The notes beneath the pieces were generated by a model that worked only from the letters and a program-made list of their open reading frames with translations, was not told the origin of the DNA and searched no databases. A DNA stretch of 64,000 nt from Lachnospiraceae bacterium (GTDB lineage: Bacteria; Bacillota; Clostridia; Lachnospirales; Lachnospiraceae): positions 332,790 to 396,789 of the forward strand of contig JAIEFE010000013.1 of NCBI GenBank assembly GCA_029067085.1, in the 5' to 3' direction. Positions 15,981 to 24,572 of this stretch are shown here, one piece after another (within the stretch, counting starts at the first letter, position 1; each line of letters begins with the position of its first letter). The position numbers were made by a program, and so were the translations under genes.

Positions 15981-17693
15981 TTAGAGAACATTTACCAGCT
16001 TCTCAAGTGCTGCCAGTGCCTCGTCAGGAAGCTTGTCATAACCTTCCTTCTTCTCAGCAAAGCCCTTAACCGCATTTACACGGGTCTCCATAGCGCTCTT
16101 AAGCTGTGCCTTATAATCGGCATCGCTTAAGTCAGCCTTGAAGTTCTTGAAGCCCTCTGTCTGGCCATCCCATGTATTCATGATCTCGATGTCCTCGAAA
16201 GGTCCCCACTGCTCGAACTGTGCCTTGCCCTCTACGATCGTCTCAAGGATTCCAAGAGTATCAGCAGGTTTTACTTTCTCACCCATGAAATCGCCTGTGT
16301 TTACGATGTAGCAGTCAACGTTCTTCTCTTCAACCAGCTTCTTGAACTTCTCATAGTCGTTAACCAGAGGATAGGTTCTGAAGGGGTTAGCATAAGGCAC
16401 GATACGGATCGCATTCAGGTCTGTGCCGGCTGCAACACGCTCTGCTGTGGAAGTCTTGGTTGCCAGGGTAGCACCCATAACAGATGCCAGCGCGGAACCT
16501 TTTAACTTAACTACCGGCGGGATCGTAGGATCCTTCATGATCCAGAAGATCGCATTAACCGGTGCATCGATCTTGTCTACACGGTTAGGAGACCATAATT
16601 TGGACTTGATCGCACGGCCGTTACCGTTTCTGATATCCTCAGTAACGAGCTGGATCTTGCCCTCGCTGTCCATGGTGCAGGAGCAGTTCTGAGCAGATAA
16701 CAGATACTCGTTATCAGGGCAGCCTGTCGGGTAATCTGCTGTCTTATCGAAGTAAGTAGGCTCCAGAGCGATGGATGCACAGGTATCACTGTTGATGATG
16801 AATGCATCGTCGTGAAGAACCTTGATCTCGTACTTGCCGCCATGCTTAGCGTGTGTCAGAGTGGACTTGCCGGAACCTGACAGACCGTATACGGATGCAA
16901 CGAACTTGGAACCATCCTTTAACAGATACTCTTTCTGTCCGCCGTGGCAGGATGCATAACCGTTTCTGTTTGCAAGAGCCCATGCCATGGTCAGTGTACC
17001 CTTCTTGTGCTCACCAAAGTACTTCATACCAAGGATCGCTGCACAGTTCTCGTTGGTATCGAAGTAGCAGAGAGTCAGAGGATCGCTCAGGCAGCTGTAA
17101 TCCACATCGGGAGCCTCATGAGGTGCCCACTGAGGATCAGAGAAGATGTAGATATCAGGCTCCTTGCCGTCGCCGACGGGCTTGGAGTTCTTGTACATCT
17201 TTACATATTCATCAGACATGTACTGGAAGTTGATCATCCAGTTGTAAAGCAGGTTCTCCTCTCCTTCCGGAATGAGAAGGTGAGCCTTAACCATGAACTC
17301 AGGATCAAGACCAACGAAGCACTCTGCATGATACATGGTTTTCCAGCGAGTCTCATAGATCGCATCCATAACCACTTTATCTAACTTAGCCTCTTCCACG
17401 CCGGGCTCGCCTTTGATACGGCGTGCTGCCGCATAACGGCCGGTCACCGCACCGTCATTGAATAACAGAACCTTAGCGTCTGCAGGAAGACCGAAAGTCT
17501 CACCATCCTTGATCGGCATATCTGTCACCACGGTACCGGGTGAATTCTTTGCCAGCTCATAAGCCTCTCTCAAGGTGTTGACCTTCACTACGTTGTTTCC
17601 GTAGAATGCTGCCTCGATGATGGAACGGGTCTTGGAAAAACCAACCTTACCGGCACCAATCTCGGAAATGGGATAATACGCTTTTGTTGCCAT
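15981..17693 (-). CDS. pckA: Phosphoenolpyruvate carboxykinase (ATP)
   Basis: A 570-residue enzyme interconverting oxaloacetate plus ATP and phosphoenolpyruvate plus CO2. In fermenting Clostridia it may run in the carboxylating, ATP-making direction. It has the kinase-1a P-loop YGLSGSGKSTLTH, the metal-binding kinase-2 region HDDAFIIN, and near the C-terminus the adenine-site region NPFRTYPLVNDYEKF. AGGAGG stands before the ATG at 17693. It is monocistronic with its own terminator. The codons look highly expressed (few rare choices, many AAG/GGT/ATC codons). Confidence 0.95.
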   Translation of the reverse strand: MATKAYYPISEIGAGKVGFSKTRSIIEAAFYGNNVVKVNTLREAYELAKNSPGTVVTDMPIKDGETFGLPADAKVLLFNDGAVTGRYAAARRIKGEPGVEEAKLDKVVMDAIYETRWKTMYHAECFVGLDPEFMVKAHLLIPEGEENLLYNWMINFQYMSDEYVKMYKNSKPVGDGKEPDIYIFSDPQWAPHEAPDVDYSCLSDPLTLCYFDTNENCAAILGMKYFGEHKKGTLTMAWALANRNGYASCHGGQKEYLLKDGSKFVASVYGLSGSGKSTLTHAKHGGKYEIKVLHDDAFIINSDTCASIALEPTYFDKTADYPTGCPDNEYLLSAQNCSCTMDSEGKIQLVTEDIRNGNGRAIKSKLWSPNRVDKIDAPVNAIFWIMKDPTIPPVVKLKGSALASVMGATLATKTSTAERVAAGTDLNAIRIVPYANPFRTYPLVNDYEKFKKLVEEKNVDCYIVNTGDFMGEKVKPADTLGILETIVEGKAQFEQWGPFEDIEIMNTWDGQTEGFKNFKADLSDADYKAQLKSAMETRVNAVKGFAEKKEGYDKLPDEALAALEKLVNVL

Positions 17694-17773
17694 GTTTCTA
17701 TTTTCCTCCTTACTTAATGATATTTAACCGTACATCTTTTTCATTATCTCAAACAGGCCCTGAAAAGTCAACC

Positions 17774-18538
17774 TTAAAACAGTCCCATGACTGACTTCTT
17801 CTGCTCCATCTGCCGTCGTATCATATGCATTCTGTACTGTCCCATCACCTCATCCTGCTTCTTTTTGGAGATGGCTTTCGGGAAGTCCAGATCCTCTAAA
17901 CGGCTCCTTGACGAAAGCTGGGAAAGCGCCGAAGAAGAATTATAATTGCGGACATACTCCAGTCCGTTCGTGACTGCACCAAGATTTCCCCTTCTCTCGG
18001 ACACTATATCCATCGCTTTTTTGATAGAATCCAGATTGAAATCCTTGGAGGTGACGTCAAGATCAGCGATACCAAGTGCCTTCAAGGTGGAGTTTTCCAT
18101 CTGAATGCTCATGCGGCCGCCGCTCGGCGATACAGCCGTAGAGAAATCCGCCATGCTGCCGTCCAGTAGTGTCTGCTCATTGAAGGATGTGTCCCTCGCC
18201 AGAGACTCGATTCCCTGCTTGAGCTGGTTGATCTCATTCTGATACATCTGCTTATCCGCGTCGGAATTGATCCCGTTCATGGATCTTAAGGCAAGGTCAT
18301 GAATCCTCTGCAGATAATCCGACATACCGCCGAGAGCGCCTTCTGCCACATTGGCAGCGCCGATAGCCATGCCGGCATTTTCCGCTCCCACGCGAAGTCC
18401 GGTCTCCTGTCTCTGCATACGCTTCGCGATTGCAAGTCCCGCCGCGTCATCCTTTGCCGTATTGATCCGTTTCCCGCTGGAAAGATGAGTATAGTCCCAA
18501 AAGAGACTTCTCTGAGATGATATTGCTCCCACTCTCAT
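17774..18538 (-). CDS. Short flagellin-like protein
   Basis: A 254-residue protein with a clear flagellin N-terminal domain (HLSSGKRINTAKDDAAGLAIAKRM, GMAIGAANVAEGALGG, YLQRIHDLALRSMNG, EINQLKQGIESLARDTSFNE, TLLDGS). The C-terminal flagellin helix is weak: SERRGNLGAVTNGLEYV is recognisable, but the end (KKKQDEVMGQYRMHMIRRQ) is basic and unlike a usual hag tail. The start at 18538 is preferred because GGAG lies seven bases upstream. No flagellar genes are near. It may be a minor flagellin, a flagellin-derived surface protein, or a cytoplasmic paralogue; there is no signal peptide, as expected for flagellins. Confidence 0.82.
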   Translation of the reverse strand: MRVGAISSQRSLFWDYTHLSSGKRINTAKDDAAGLAIAKRMQRQETGLRVGAENAGMAIGAANVAEGALGGMSDYLQRIHDLALRSMNGINSDADKQMYQNEINQLKQGIESLARDTSFNEQTLLDGSMADFSTAVSPSGGRMSIQMENSTLKALGIADLDVTSKDFNLDSIKKAMDIVSERRGNLGAVTNGLEYVRNYNSSSALSQLSSRSRLEDLDFPKAISKKKQDEVMGQYRMHMIRRQMEQKKSVMGLF

Positions 18539-18656
18539 ATGCATACTCCTTTCTGTGGAACAACTATGCTCCTAGATACATTATACCGCCAATGAGTAAA
18601 AAACACAAACAGAAAATAGGTAAAATTTCCTAAAAATGAAACGTCATCCGTCTCTG

Positions 18657-19370
18657 TTATTTCGCCTTACCAAGGTACGCTGCCTTGACTTCCTCATTCT
18701 CTGAAAGTTCTTTACCGGTCCCGCTCAAGGTGATCCTTCCCGTTTCCATGACATAGGCCCTGTGCGCTGCCTTAAGCGCCATATTCGCATTCTGCTCAAC
18801 CAAAAGGATCGTCATGCCCTGCTTGTTGATCTCCCGAATGATCTCAAAGACACCCTGCACAATGATGGGGGCAAGGCCAAGGGAAGGCTCATCCATCATG
18901 ATCAGCTTCGGCCGACTCATAAGCGCTCTGCCGATCGCCAGCATCTGCTGCTCTCCGCCCGAAAGCGTCCCGGCAAGCTGCCACGAGCGCTCTTTCAGTC
19001 TCGGGAACAGATCGTACACCCATTTGATATCCTCTTCAAGAGAATCTTTTCTCATATAGGCGCCGATCTTCAGATTCTCAAGCACCGTCAGATCTGAAAA
19101 CACGCGTCGTCCCTCCGGAACAAGCGTAATACCCTCCCCGACGATCCGGTCTGTAGGAAGGGATGCGATCGCTTTTTCACCAAACGTTATCTCACCGCTT
19201 TCCGGCTTCACCAGACCGACGATCGAGCGCAGCGTCGAGCTCTTACCCGCACCGTTTGCGCCTATCAGAGTTACGATTTCCCCGGTCTCCACCGAAAAGG
19301 AGATGTCTTTGACCGCTTTGATCCCGCCATAGGACACATTCAGGTTTTTCACTTCCAGTATATTACTCAT
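18657..19370 (-). CDS. livF: Branched-chain amino acid ABC transporter ATPase LivF
   Basis: A 237-residue ATPase with Walker A GANGAGKSSTLRSIVG, signature LSGGEQQMLAIGRALM, Walker B LIMMDEPSLGLAP and the LivF-typical GITLVPEGRRVFSDLTVLENL. It energises import by LivHM. The ATG at 19370 overlaps the livG stop by eight bases (ATGAGTAA). It is the last gene of the livK-H-M-G-F-like operon; no clear terminator follows. Confidence 0.93.
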   Translation of the reverse strand: MSNILEVKNLNVSYGGIKAVKDISFSVETGEIVTLIGANGAGKSSTLRSIVGLVKPESGEITFGEKAIASLPTDRIVGEGITLVPEGRRVFSDLTVLENLKIGAYMRKDSLEEDIKWVYDLFPRLKERSWQLAGTLSGGEQQMLAIGRALMSRPKLIMMDEPSLGLAPIIVQGVFEIIREINKQGMTILLVEQNANMALKAAHRAYVMETGRITLSGTGKELSENEEVKAAYLGKAK

Positions 19371-20229
19371 CCTGCGCACCTCCCAGATAAGCTTCGATCA
19401 CCCTCGGATTGTTTCGTACCTCATCCGGCTTTCCCTCCGCTATGGATTCCCCAAAATCCAGCACATGAATCCTGTCGGATATCTCCATAACCAGATCCAT
19501 ATGATGCTCGATCATAAAAATCGTCAGACCGAACTCATCGCGAATCCGTGCGATAAACTGCGTAAGCTCAAGGGTTTCCTGCGGATTCATACCGGCCGCC
19601 GGCTCGTCCAAGAGCAAAAGTTCCGGTTTTGTGGCAAGTGCGCGGGCAATCTCCAGATGCCGCTGCTTTCCGTACGGGAGCGAGGTTGCCAGCTCGTCGC
19701 GCACATCCTCAAGCTCCATGATCTTCAAAAGCTCCTCGGACTCCCGCCGCATCTGCGCTTCCTCCCTGGCATTCAACCGAAATGTTGCCGTAAAGAGATT
19801 GCTCGTGCGAAGCATATGTTTCGCGATCAAAATATTCTCAAACACCGTCTGGCTTTTAAACAAACGTATATTCTGGAAGGTTCTCGCAATTCCCAGCTTG
19901 GTAATCTTATCAGGCGTCGGCGCGATCACATGCTTCCCCGCATACAGCTCCGCATTCTTCCCCTGATAGAGTTTCTTCATCTTACCCTGCGGCGTATTCT
20001 GTATGATCTTTTCCCCTTTATAGTAAATCGCGCCGTTTGTCGGTGCATAAACACCGGTAACCATATTGAAGGCTGTTGTTTTTCCGGCTCCGTTTGGGCC
20101 GATCAGGGAAAGGATCTCACCCTTTCCGACCTCCAGACTCACATTATCGACCGCGATCACACCGCCAAACTGCATGGTCAGATTTTCTAATCTTAATACC
20201 GTGTTACTTTCGTTTCTCTCATTATTCAT
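19363..20229 (-). CDS. livG: Branched-chain amino acid ABC transporter ATPase LivG
   Basis: A 288-residue ATPase with Walker A GPNGAGKTTAFNMVTG, the LivG-type insertion before the signature, LPYGKQRHLEIARALA (signature variant), Walker B LLLLDEPAAGMNP and the C-terminal LivG-type GKPDEVRNNPRVIEAYLG. The ATG at 20229 overlaps the livM stop by eight bases (ATGAATAA); the GTG at 20238 is an alternative but less well spaced from AGGTGA. It pairs with LivF as the nucleotide-binding heterodimer. Confidence 0.93.
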   Translation of the reverse strand: MNNERNESNTVLRLENLTMQFGGVIAVDNVSLEVGKGEILSLIGPNGAGKTTAFNMVTGVYAPTNGAIYYKGEKIIQNTPQGKMKKLYQGKNAELYAGKHVIAPTPDKITKLGIARTFQNIRLFKSQTVFENILIAKHMLRTSNLFTATFRLNAREEAQMRRESEELLKIMELEDVRDELATSLPYGKQRHLEIARALATKPELLLLDEPAAGMNPQETLELTQFIARIRDEFGLTIFMIEHHMDLVMEISDRIHVLDFGESIAEGKPDEVRNNPRVIEAYLGGAQDE

Positions 20230-21310
20230 GGGCGTCACCTGCCTCTTTCACACCTTTTCTCCGAAGCAGCTTTTTAAAGAAGCCCTGCAAAGCTTCCACG
20301 GAAAATTCCTTTGTTCCCATAATGCCCTGTCTGTAGAATAAAACCATCGCCATGATGACGATCGAAAAGACAACCTTTCTGAAACCTGCGCGCAGCAGAG
20401 GAACGTGAAAGCTGCCGATATAGAAATTTTCATTGTCGAGAAAGCGCAGCCACCATTCCGAACAGGCGATGAACAGGAAAGAACTGATACAGCTTCCCGT
20501 CACGGAGCCGATACCGCCGATCACAACGATGAGCAGAATCTCATAGGTCATAGCCGACTTAAACATGGAAGCCTGTATCGTAGTCTGGTACATGGCGAGA
20601 AGTCCGCCTGAAATGCCTGCAAAAAAGGAACTGATCACAAAGGCCAGTCTCTTATGATGCGCCAGATTGATCCCCATGGCCTCAGCCGCAATCTCATCAT
20701 CACGGATTGCCTTAAACGCACGCCCGTAAGTGGAATTGATCAGCATGACGATCAAGGCAATGCATATACCCGACACAATGAACGGATACAGTACCGATTG
20801 AAAGGTCGGGAAGCTTCTGAGCAGGTTGGAACCGTTCGTTAAAGGACCCAGCTTATCCCACTGGAAGACCGCCCTGATGATCTCCGCGAATCCCAGCGTT
20901 GCGATAGCAAGATAATCGCTCTTTAAGCGCAGCACCGGAAGACCGATCAAAAAGGCAAACGCCGCCGCGATCAGACCGCCTGCAATCAAAGCAAGCGGAG
21001 CCGGAATGGCAAAATGGATGATCCCGCCGTCATAATACTGATAGACGCTCCCTCTCGACTGCGCCGGAATTGTCAGGATGGCATAGGTATACGCCCCTAA
21101 AAGCATAAAACCTGCCTGTCCTAAGGAAAACAGTCCCGTAAATCCGTTTAGCAGATTCATGGACACTGCCACCAGCGCGTAGATCGCGCCCTTTTTTAAA
21201 ACTGTAAAAAGCATGGAACCGGAGGGCATGATCTGCTCAAGCACAAAGAGCAGAACAAGCAATGCCACGATAAGAGAAACGTTCCATACCATTTTTTTAT
21301 TTTTACTCAT
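20222..21310 (-). CDS. livM: Branched-chain amino acid ABC transporter permease LivM
   Basis: A 362-residue integral membrane protein with about ten hydrophobic segments. LivM-family motifs include MNLLNGFTGLFSLGQAGFMLLG, LRLKSDYLAIATLGFAEIIR and GRAFKAIRDDEIAAEAMGI, which is the cytoplasmic coupling loop. ATG at 21310 follows GGAGGCGTTCTAA. It sits between livH and livG with a 13-base gap and an 8-base overlap. Confidence 0.92.
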   Translation of the reverse strand: MSKNKKMVWNVSLIVALLVLLFVLEQIMPSGSMLFTVLKKGAIYALVAVSMNLLNGFTGLFSLGQAGFMLLGAYTYAILTIPAQSRGSVYQYYDGGIIHFAIPAPLALIAGGLIAAAFAFLIGLPVLRLKSDYLAIATLGFAEIIRAVFQWDKLGPLTNGSNLLRSFPTFQSVLYPFIVSGICIALIVMLINSTYGRAFKAIRDDEIAAEAMGINLAHHKRLAFVISSFFAGISGGLLAMYQTTIQASMFKSAMTYEILLIVVIGGIGSVTGSCISSFLFIACSEWWLRFLDNENFYIGSFHVPLLRAGFRKVVFSIVIMAMVLFYRQGIMGTKEFSVEALQGFFKKLLRRKGVKEAGDAHE

Positions 21311-21323
21311 TTAGAACGCCTCC

Positions 21324-22208
21324 TTATACTTTATCCGCCTCTTTTTCGCCAAACAGCCCCGTCGGTTTTGCAATTAAAATAACGATCAAAAGGGCAAACG
21401 TAAAGGCATCGGAAAAGGTCGTCAGGCCCACCCCTTTGATGATGTTCTCACAGATTCCGATGATAAAGGCGCCTATGACCGCACCCGGTATGGAACCGAT
21501 CCCACCGAATACCGCCGCCACAAACGCTTTCAGTCCCGGCATTGCGCCGACTGTCGGAGTCACTCCCGTATAGTTGGTAAAGAATAAAAAGCTGCCGATT
21601 GCCGCCAGGAATGTGCCGATGATAAAAGTCATGCTCACAACGGAATTGATCTTAATCCCCATCAGCTGCGAGGTTTCAAAATCTCTTGACGCAGCACGCA
21701 TCGCCATACCAATCTTCGTATACTTGATCAACAAAACCAGAAGCACTACCAGCACCAGAGTCAACACGGGCGTGATCACTGTGACACGCTTTGTTGTGGT
21801 GCCAAAGATCGTTATCGTATCGCTGATCCAGGGAATAGCCGGATACTGCTGAGAGAGGCCGCCCGTCACATACAGAGCAAGATTTTGTAAGAGATAGGAA
21901 ACACCGATAGCGGATATCATGATCGACATACGCGGTGCGGTACGAAGCGGTTTATAAGCAACACGCTCTACCATGAATCCGATCAACACCGTCAAAATGA
22001 TCATAAGCGGAATCGCTATGTACATCGGCATCACCGTCGCAGAATACACGAGGATAAGGCCCGCCGCCATGAAAATATCGCCATGCGCAAAGTTGATCAG
22101 GCGCAGGATACCGTAGACCATAGTATATCCGATCGCGATCAGTGCATACTGGCCTCCCACGGAAATACCTGCCATCAGATACGGCAGATTTCTTGTTATC
22201 CAATCCAT
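21324..22208 (-). CDS. livH: Branched-chain amino acid ABC transporter permease LivH
   Basis: A 294-residue permease subunit. Motifs are GGQYALIAIGYTMVYGILR, LINFAHGDIFMAAG, MRAASRDFETSQLMGI (coupling loop) and GAMPGLKAFVAAVFGGIGS. The start at 22208 is chosen because GGGGGAAACAGT precedes it; the frame open to 22256 adds residues with no family similarity. The binding-protein gene lies about 90 bases upstream in the same direction. Confidence 0.92.
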   Translation of the reverse strand: MDWITRNLPYLMAGISVGGQYALIAIGYTMVYGILRLINFAHGDIFMAAGLILVYSATVMPMYIAIPLMIILTVLIGFMVERVAYKPLRTAPRMSIMISAIGVSYLLQNLALYVTGGLSQQYPAIPWISDTITIFGTTTKRVTVITPVLTLVLVVLLVLLIKYTKIGMAMRAASRDFETSQLMGIKINSVVSMTFIIGTFLAAIGSFLFFTNYTGVTPTVGAMPGLKAFVAAVFGGIGSIPGAVIGAFIIGICENIIKGVGLTTFSDAFTFALLIVILIAKPTGLFGEKEADKV

Positions 22209-22301
22209 ACTGTTTCCCCCATTCCCGGTTATTGCAATTTTCAGATAATTAACCAAGTATGGCGGGAGAGATCATTTCCCCCGCCATCAGGTATCTTGTT
22301 T

Positions 22302-23498
22302 TTATTTTACACCCTGAACGGCCACGAAATCCCATGCGCCCGTCTGTGTATTCGCACATTTGACATACGCCACATCGCGGAGTGCATCCCCTGTCTCGTT
22401 GAATGCGATCTCACCCGACACGCCGCTGTAGGTTACTTTCCAGAGCGCCTCATTGACTGCCGCCGGATCTGTGGAGCCTGCCGCCTTTAACGCCTCCAGA
22501 GCCACATAGTAAGCGTCATACCCCATCGCCGTCACAGCTGCAATCGTATCATCTCCGCCGTTGTTAGCCTTTGCGGTGTTATCTGCATTGATCCATTCCT
22601 TGATGCCATTATCAAATTCAGCGTTACCACCCTCCTGATAGAAGGTCGTCACATAGATCTGCACGTCTTTTCCGGACGCCGCATTCAGGATTACGTTGGA
22701 ATCCCATGTATCGCCCGCCATCAGCGGTATCGTAAGACCCTGTGCGGAAGCCTGCTCAATGATGAGCGCCGCCGCCTCTGTGGAAACCGGCGCAAAGAAG
22801 ACATCAGCGCCCGCATTCTTTGCGGATGTGATATAGGAGATAAAATCACTGTTGCCTTCCTGGAAAGTCTCCTCCACTACTTCGCCGCCAAGGCCTGTGA
22901 AAGCCTCCTTAAAATAATGGCCAAGGCCTGTTGAATAGTCGTCGCCGAGCTTTGTCAGAATATATGCCTTTTTAGCGGAAAAGTTCTCATTTGCAAAGTT
23001 AGCAAGCACCGTTCCCTGGAACGGATCGAGGAAACAGATTCGGAAATAATGGGTATTTCCCTCCGTTACCTGCGGATTTGTACAAGTTACGCCGATCGCA
23101 GGAATTCCCGCATCTTTAAATACGTCTGAAGCCGCGATTGAAACGCCCGAGCCGTAAGAACCAAGAACAACGGAGACATTGGAGCTTACCAGAGAAGCCG
23201 CCGCAGAAGGTCCCTTATCATTGGAGGACTCGTTATCCACGATCTCAAGCTCTACCTGATACTCTTCTCCGCCGATCTGTACTGTCGGGGTCTTGCTGTT
23301 CGCGTACTGCATCCCCAGAGTTTCCTGCTTACCACCGGCGCCGTTATCTCCGGATGCCGGCTCATATACACCAATCTTTACCACTTTGGCACCGCCGGAT
23401 GTCGATCCTGCCGCACCACCTCCGCTTCCGCCGCAGCCTGCCAGTACAGCGCTGACCATTGCAACCGTGAGCGCAAGTGTCAATCCTCTTTTTTTCAT
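22302..23498 (-). CDS. livK: Branched-chain amino acid-binding lipoprotein
   Basis: A 398-residue periplasmic-type binding protein anchored as a lipoprotein: signal peptide MKKRGLTLALTVAMVSAVLA with lipobox LAGC, then a Gly/Ser linker. The mature part has the Peripla_BP_6/Leu-Ile-Val-binding fold (VKIGVYEPASGDNGAGG, VVLGSYGSGVSIAASDV, GDTWDSNVI, YDAYYVALEALKAAG). The start at 23498 follows CAGGAGGGAAAAATT. It heads the liv operon. The ligand may be leucine, isoleucine and valine, but related proteins also bind other amino acids or amides, so the symbol is by operon type. Confidence 0.9.
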   Translation of the reverse strand: MKKRGLTLALTVAMVSAVLAGCGGSGGGAAGSTSGGAKVVKIGVYEPASGDNGAGGKQETLGMQYANSKTPTVQIGGEEYQVELEIVDNESSNDKGPSAAASLVSSNVSVVLGSYGSGVSIAASDVFKDAGIPAIGVTCTNPQVTEGNTHYFRICFLDPFQGTVLANFANENFSAKKAYILTKLGDDYSTGLGHYFKEAFTGLGGEVVEETFQEGNSDFISYITSAKNAGADVFFAPVSTEAAALIIEQASAQGLTIPLMAGDTWDSNVILNAASGKDVQIYVTTFYQEGGNAEFDNGIKEWINADNTAKANNGGDDTIAAVTAMGYDAYYVALEALKAAGSTDPAAVNEALWKVTYSGVSGEIAFNETGDALRDVAYVKCANTQTGAWDFVAVQGVK

Positions 23499-23625
23499 AA
23501 TTTTTCCCTCCTGTCTTGTATAACGGGTTAAATACCTTCGACAGTATAACACATAATATTTCTGATTTCAAGGAAAAACCAAATATTGTGTTCGTGTATA
23601 CAATCTTTATGTGAAGAACGTTTCC

Positions 23626-24273
23626 TCAGTCCTGCAGCAGTCCAACAGCCTTCGAGGTGCCGATCCGATCACATCCCTCCGCAACAAAAGCCTCCAGCTC
23701 CTCCCGCGTAGAGATACCGCCTGCAGCCTTTATTTTTACGTTAGGACCAATATTTTCCTGAAAGAGGCGCACATCTTCAATGGTGGCCCCGGCAGTTCCA
23801 AACCCCGTTGAGGTCTTAATATAATCTGCACCGGCCTCCGTCACCGCGCTGCACATAGCAACCTTCTCCTCTTTTGTCAGATAACAGGTCTCAATGATGA
23901 CCTTCAGGATCTTATCGCCGCAGGCCTGCTTCAGAGCGCGGATTTCCTCAGCCACCTTCTGGTAGAGACCGTTTTTGACATCACTGATATTGACTACCAT
24001 ATCTATCTCACTCGCGCCGTCTTCGATAGCCTTCTTTGTCTCAGCCAGCTTCGCCTCCGTCACGGAATAGCCCAGAGGAAAACCGACCACCGTGCAGATA
24101 TTCACCTTGTCCTTATATTTTTCATGAATTCGCTCTATGTAAGTCGGCGGTACACATACGGAAGCCGTTCCGTTTGCGATTGCCTCGTCGCATAGGGTTA
24201 CGATATCCTCCCATGTCGCAAATGCCTTTAACTGGGTGTGATCCACCCGCGCCAGAATTTCTTTCTTATCCAT
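23626..24273 (-). CDS. deoC: Deoxyribose-phosphate aldolase
   Basis: A 215-residue class I aldolase that cleaves 2-deoxyribose 5-phosphate to glyceraldehyde 3-phosphate and acetaldehyde in nucleoside breakdown. The Schiff-base Lys is in YIKTSTGFG; other motifs are DHTQLKAFATWEDI at the start, VCTVVGFPLGYSVTEAK-type loop and IKAAGGISTREE. The ATG at 24273 follows GGAGACAGAGAGA. No other deo gene is near; it sits upstream of the liv operon with about 130 bases between. Confidence 0.94.
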   Translation of the reverse strand: MDKKEILARVDHTQLKAFATWEDIVTLCDEAIANGTASVCVPPTYIERIHEKYKDKVNICTVVGFPLGYSVTEAKLAETKKAIEDGASEIDMVVNISDVKNGLYQKVAEEIRALKQACGDKILKVIIETCYLTKEEKVAMCSAVTEAGADYIKTSTGFGTAGATIEDVRLFQENIGPNVKIKAAGGISTREELEAFVAEGCDRIGTSKAVGLLQD

Positions 24274-24572
24274 TCTCTCTGTCTCCTCTCCCGTTCCTGA
24301 GATGTTATTTTCTCAACATTTTACATTGTAAGCCCTCACCGCCAAAAAAACCAGTCCAAAGCGAGGGATTACTCACAAAACGCAGATTTTTGGTACTATC
24401 TTACTATATTCCACCACTATTTTGTTAACATAATATTAAATTTCTGTTAATTCGACTGTTTTTTCTTGTTTTGACTCATTTCTTCATGGTATGATAATTG
24501 AGTCGGCGTATGGTCTGTCTCCCATACACCGTTTTCTCAGGGTAATCGGACCATTTTGAAAGGAGGTACATA
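24274..24572. promoter_or_regulatory. Divergent control region between deoC and citrate synthase
   Basis: This 299-base AT-rich gap separates the two divergent genes. On the right-hand side it holds the citrate synthase promoter (24471-24498) and, just upstream, an inverted repeat TTAACA (24425-24430) / TGTTAA (24445-24450) that may be an operator. I could not fix a deoC promoter by eye. There is no sign of a gene. Confidence 0.5.
24471..24498 (+). promoter_or_regulatory. Promoter of the citrate synthase gene
   Basis: TTGACT (24471-24476), a 16-base spacer and GATAAT (24493-24498), with the overlapping TATGAT just upstream. The untranslated leader would be about 70 bases. Confidence 0.55.
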
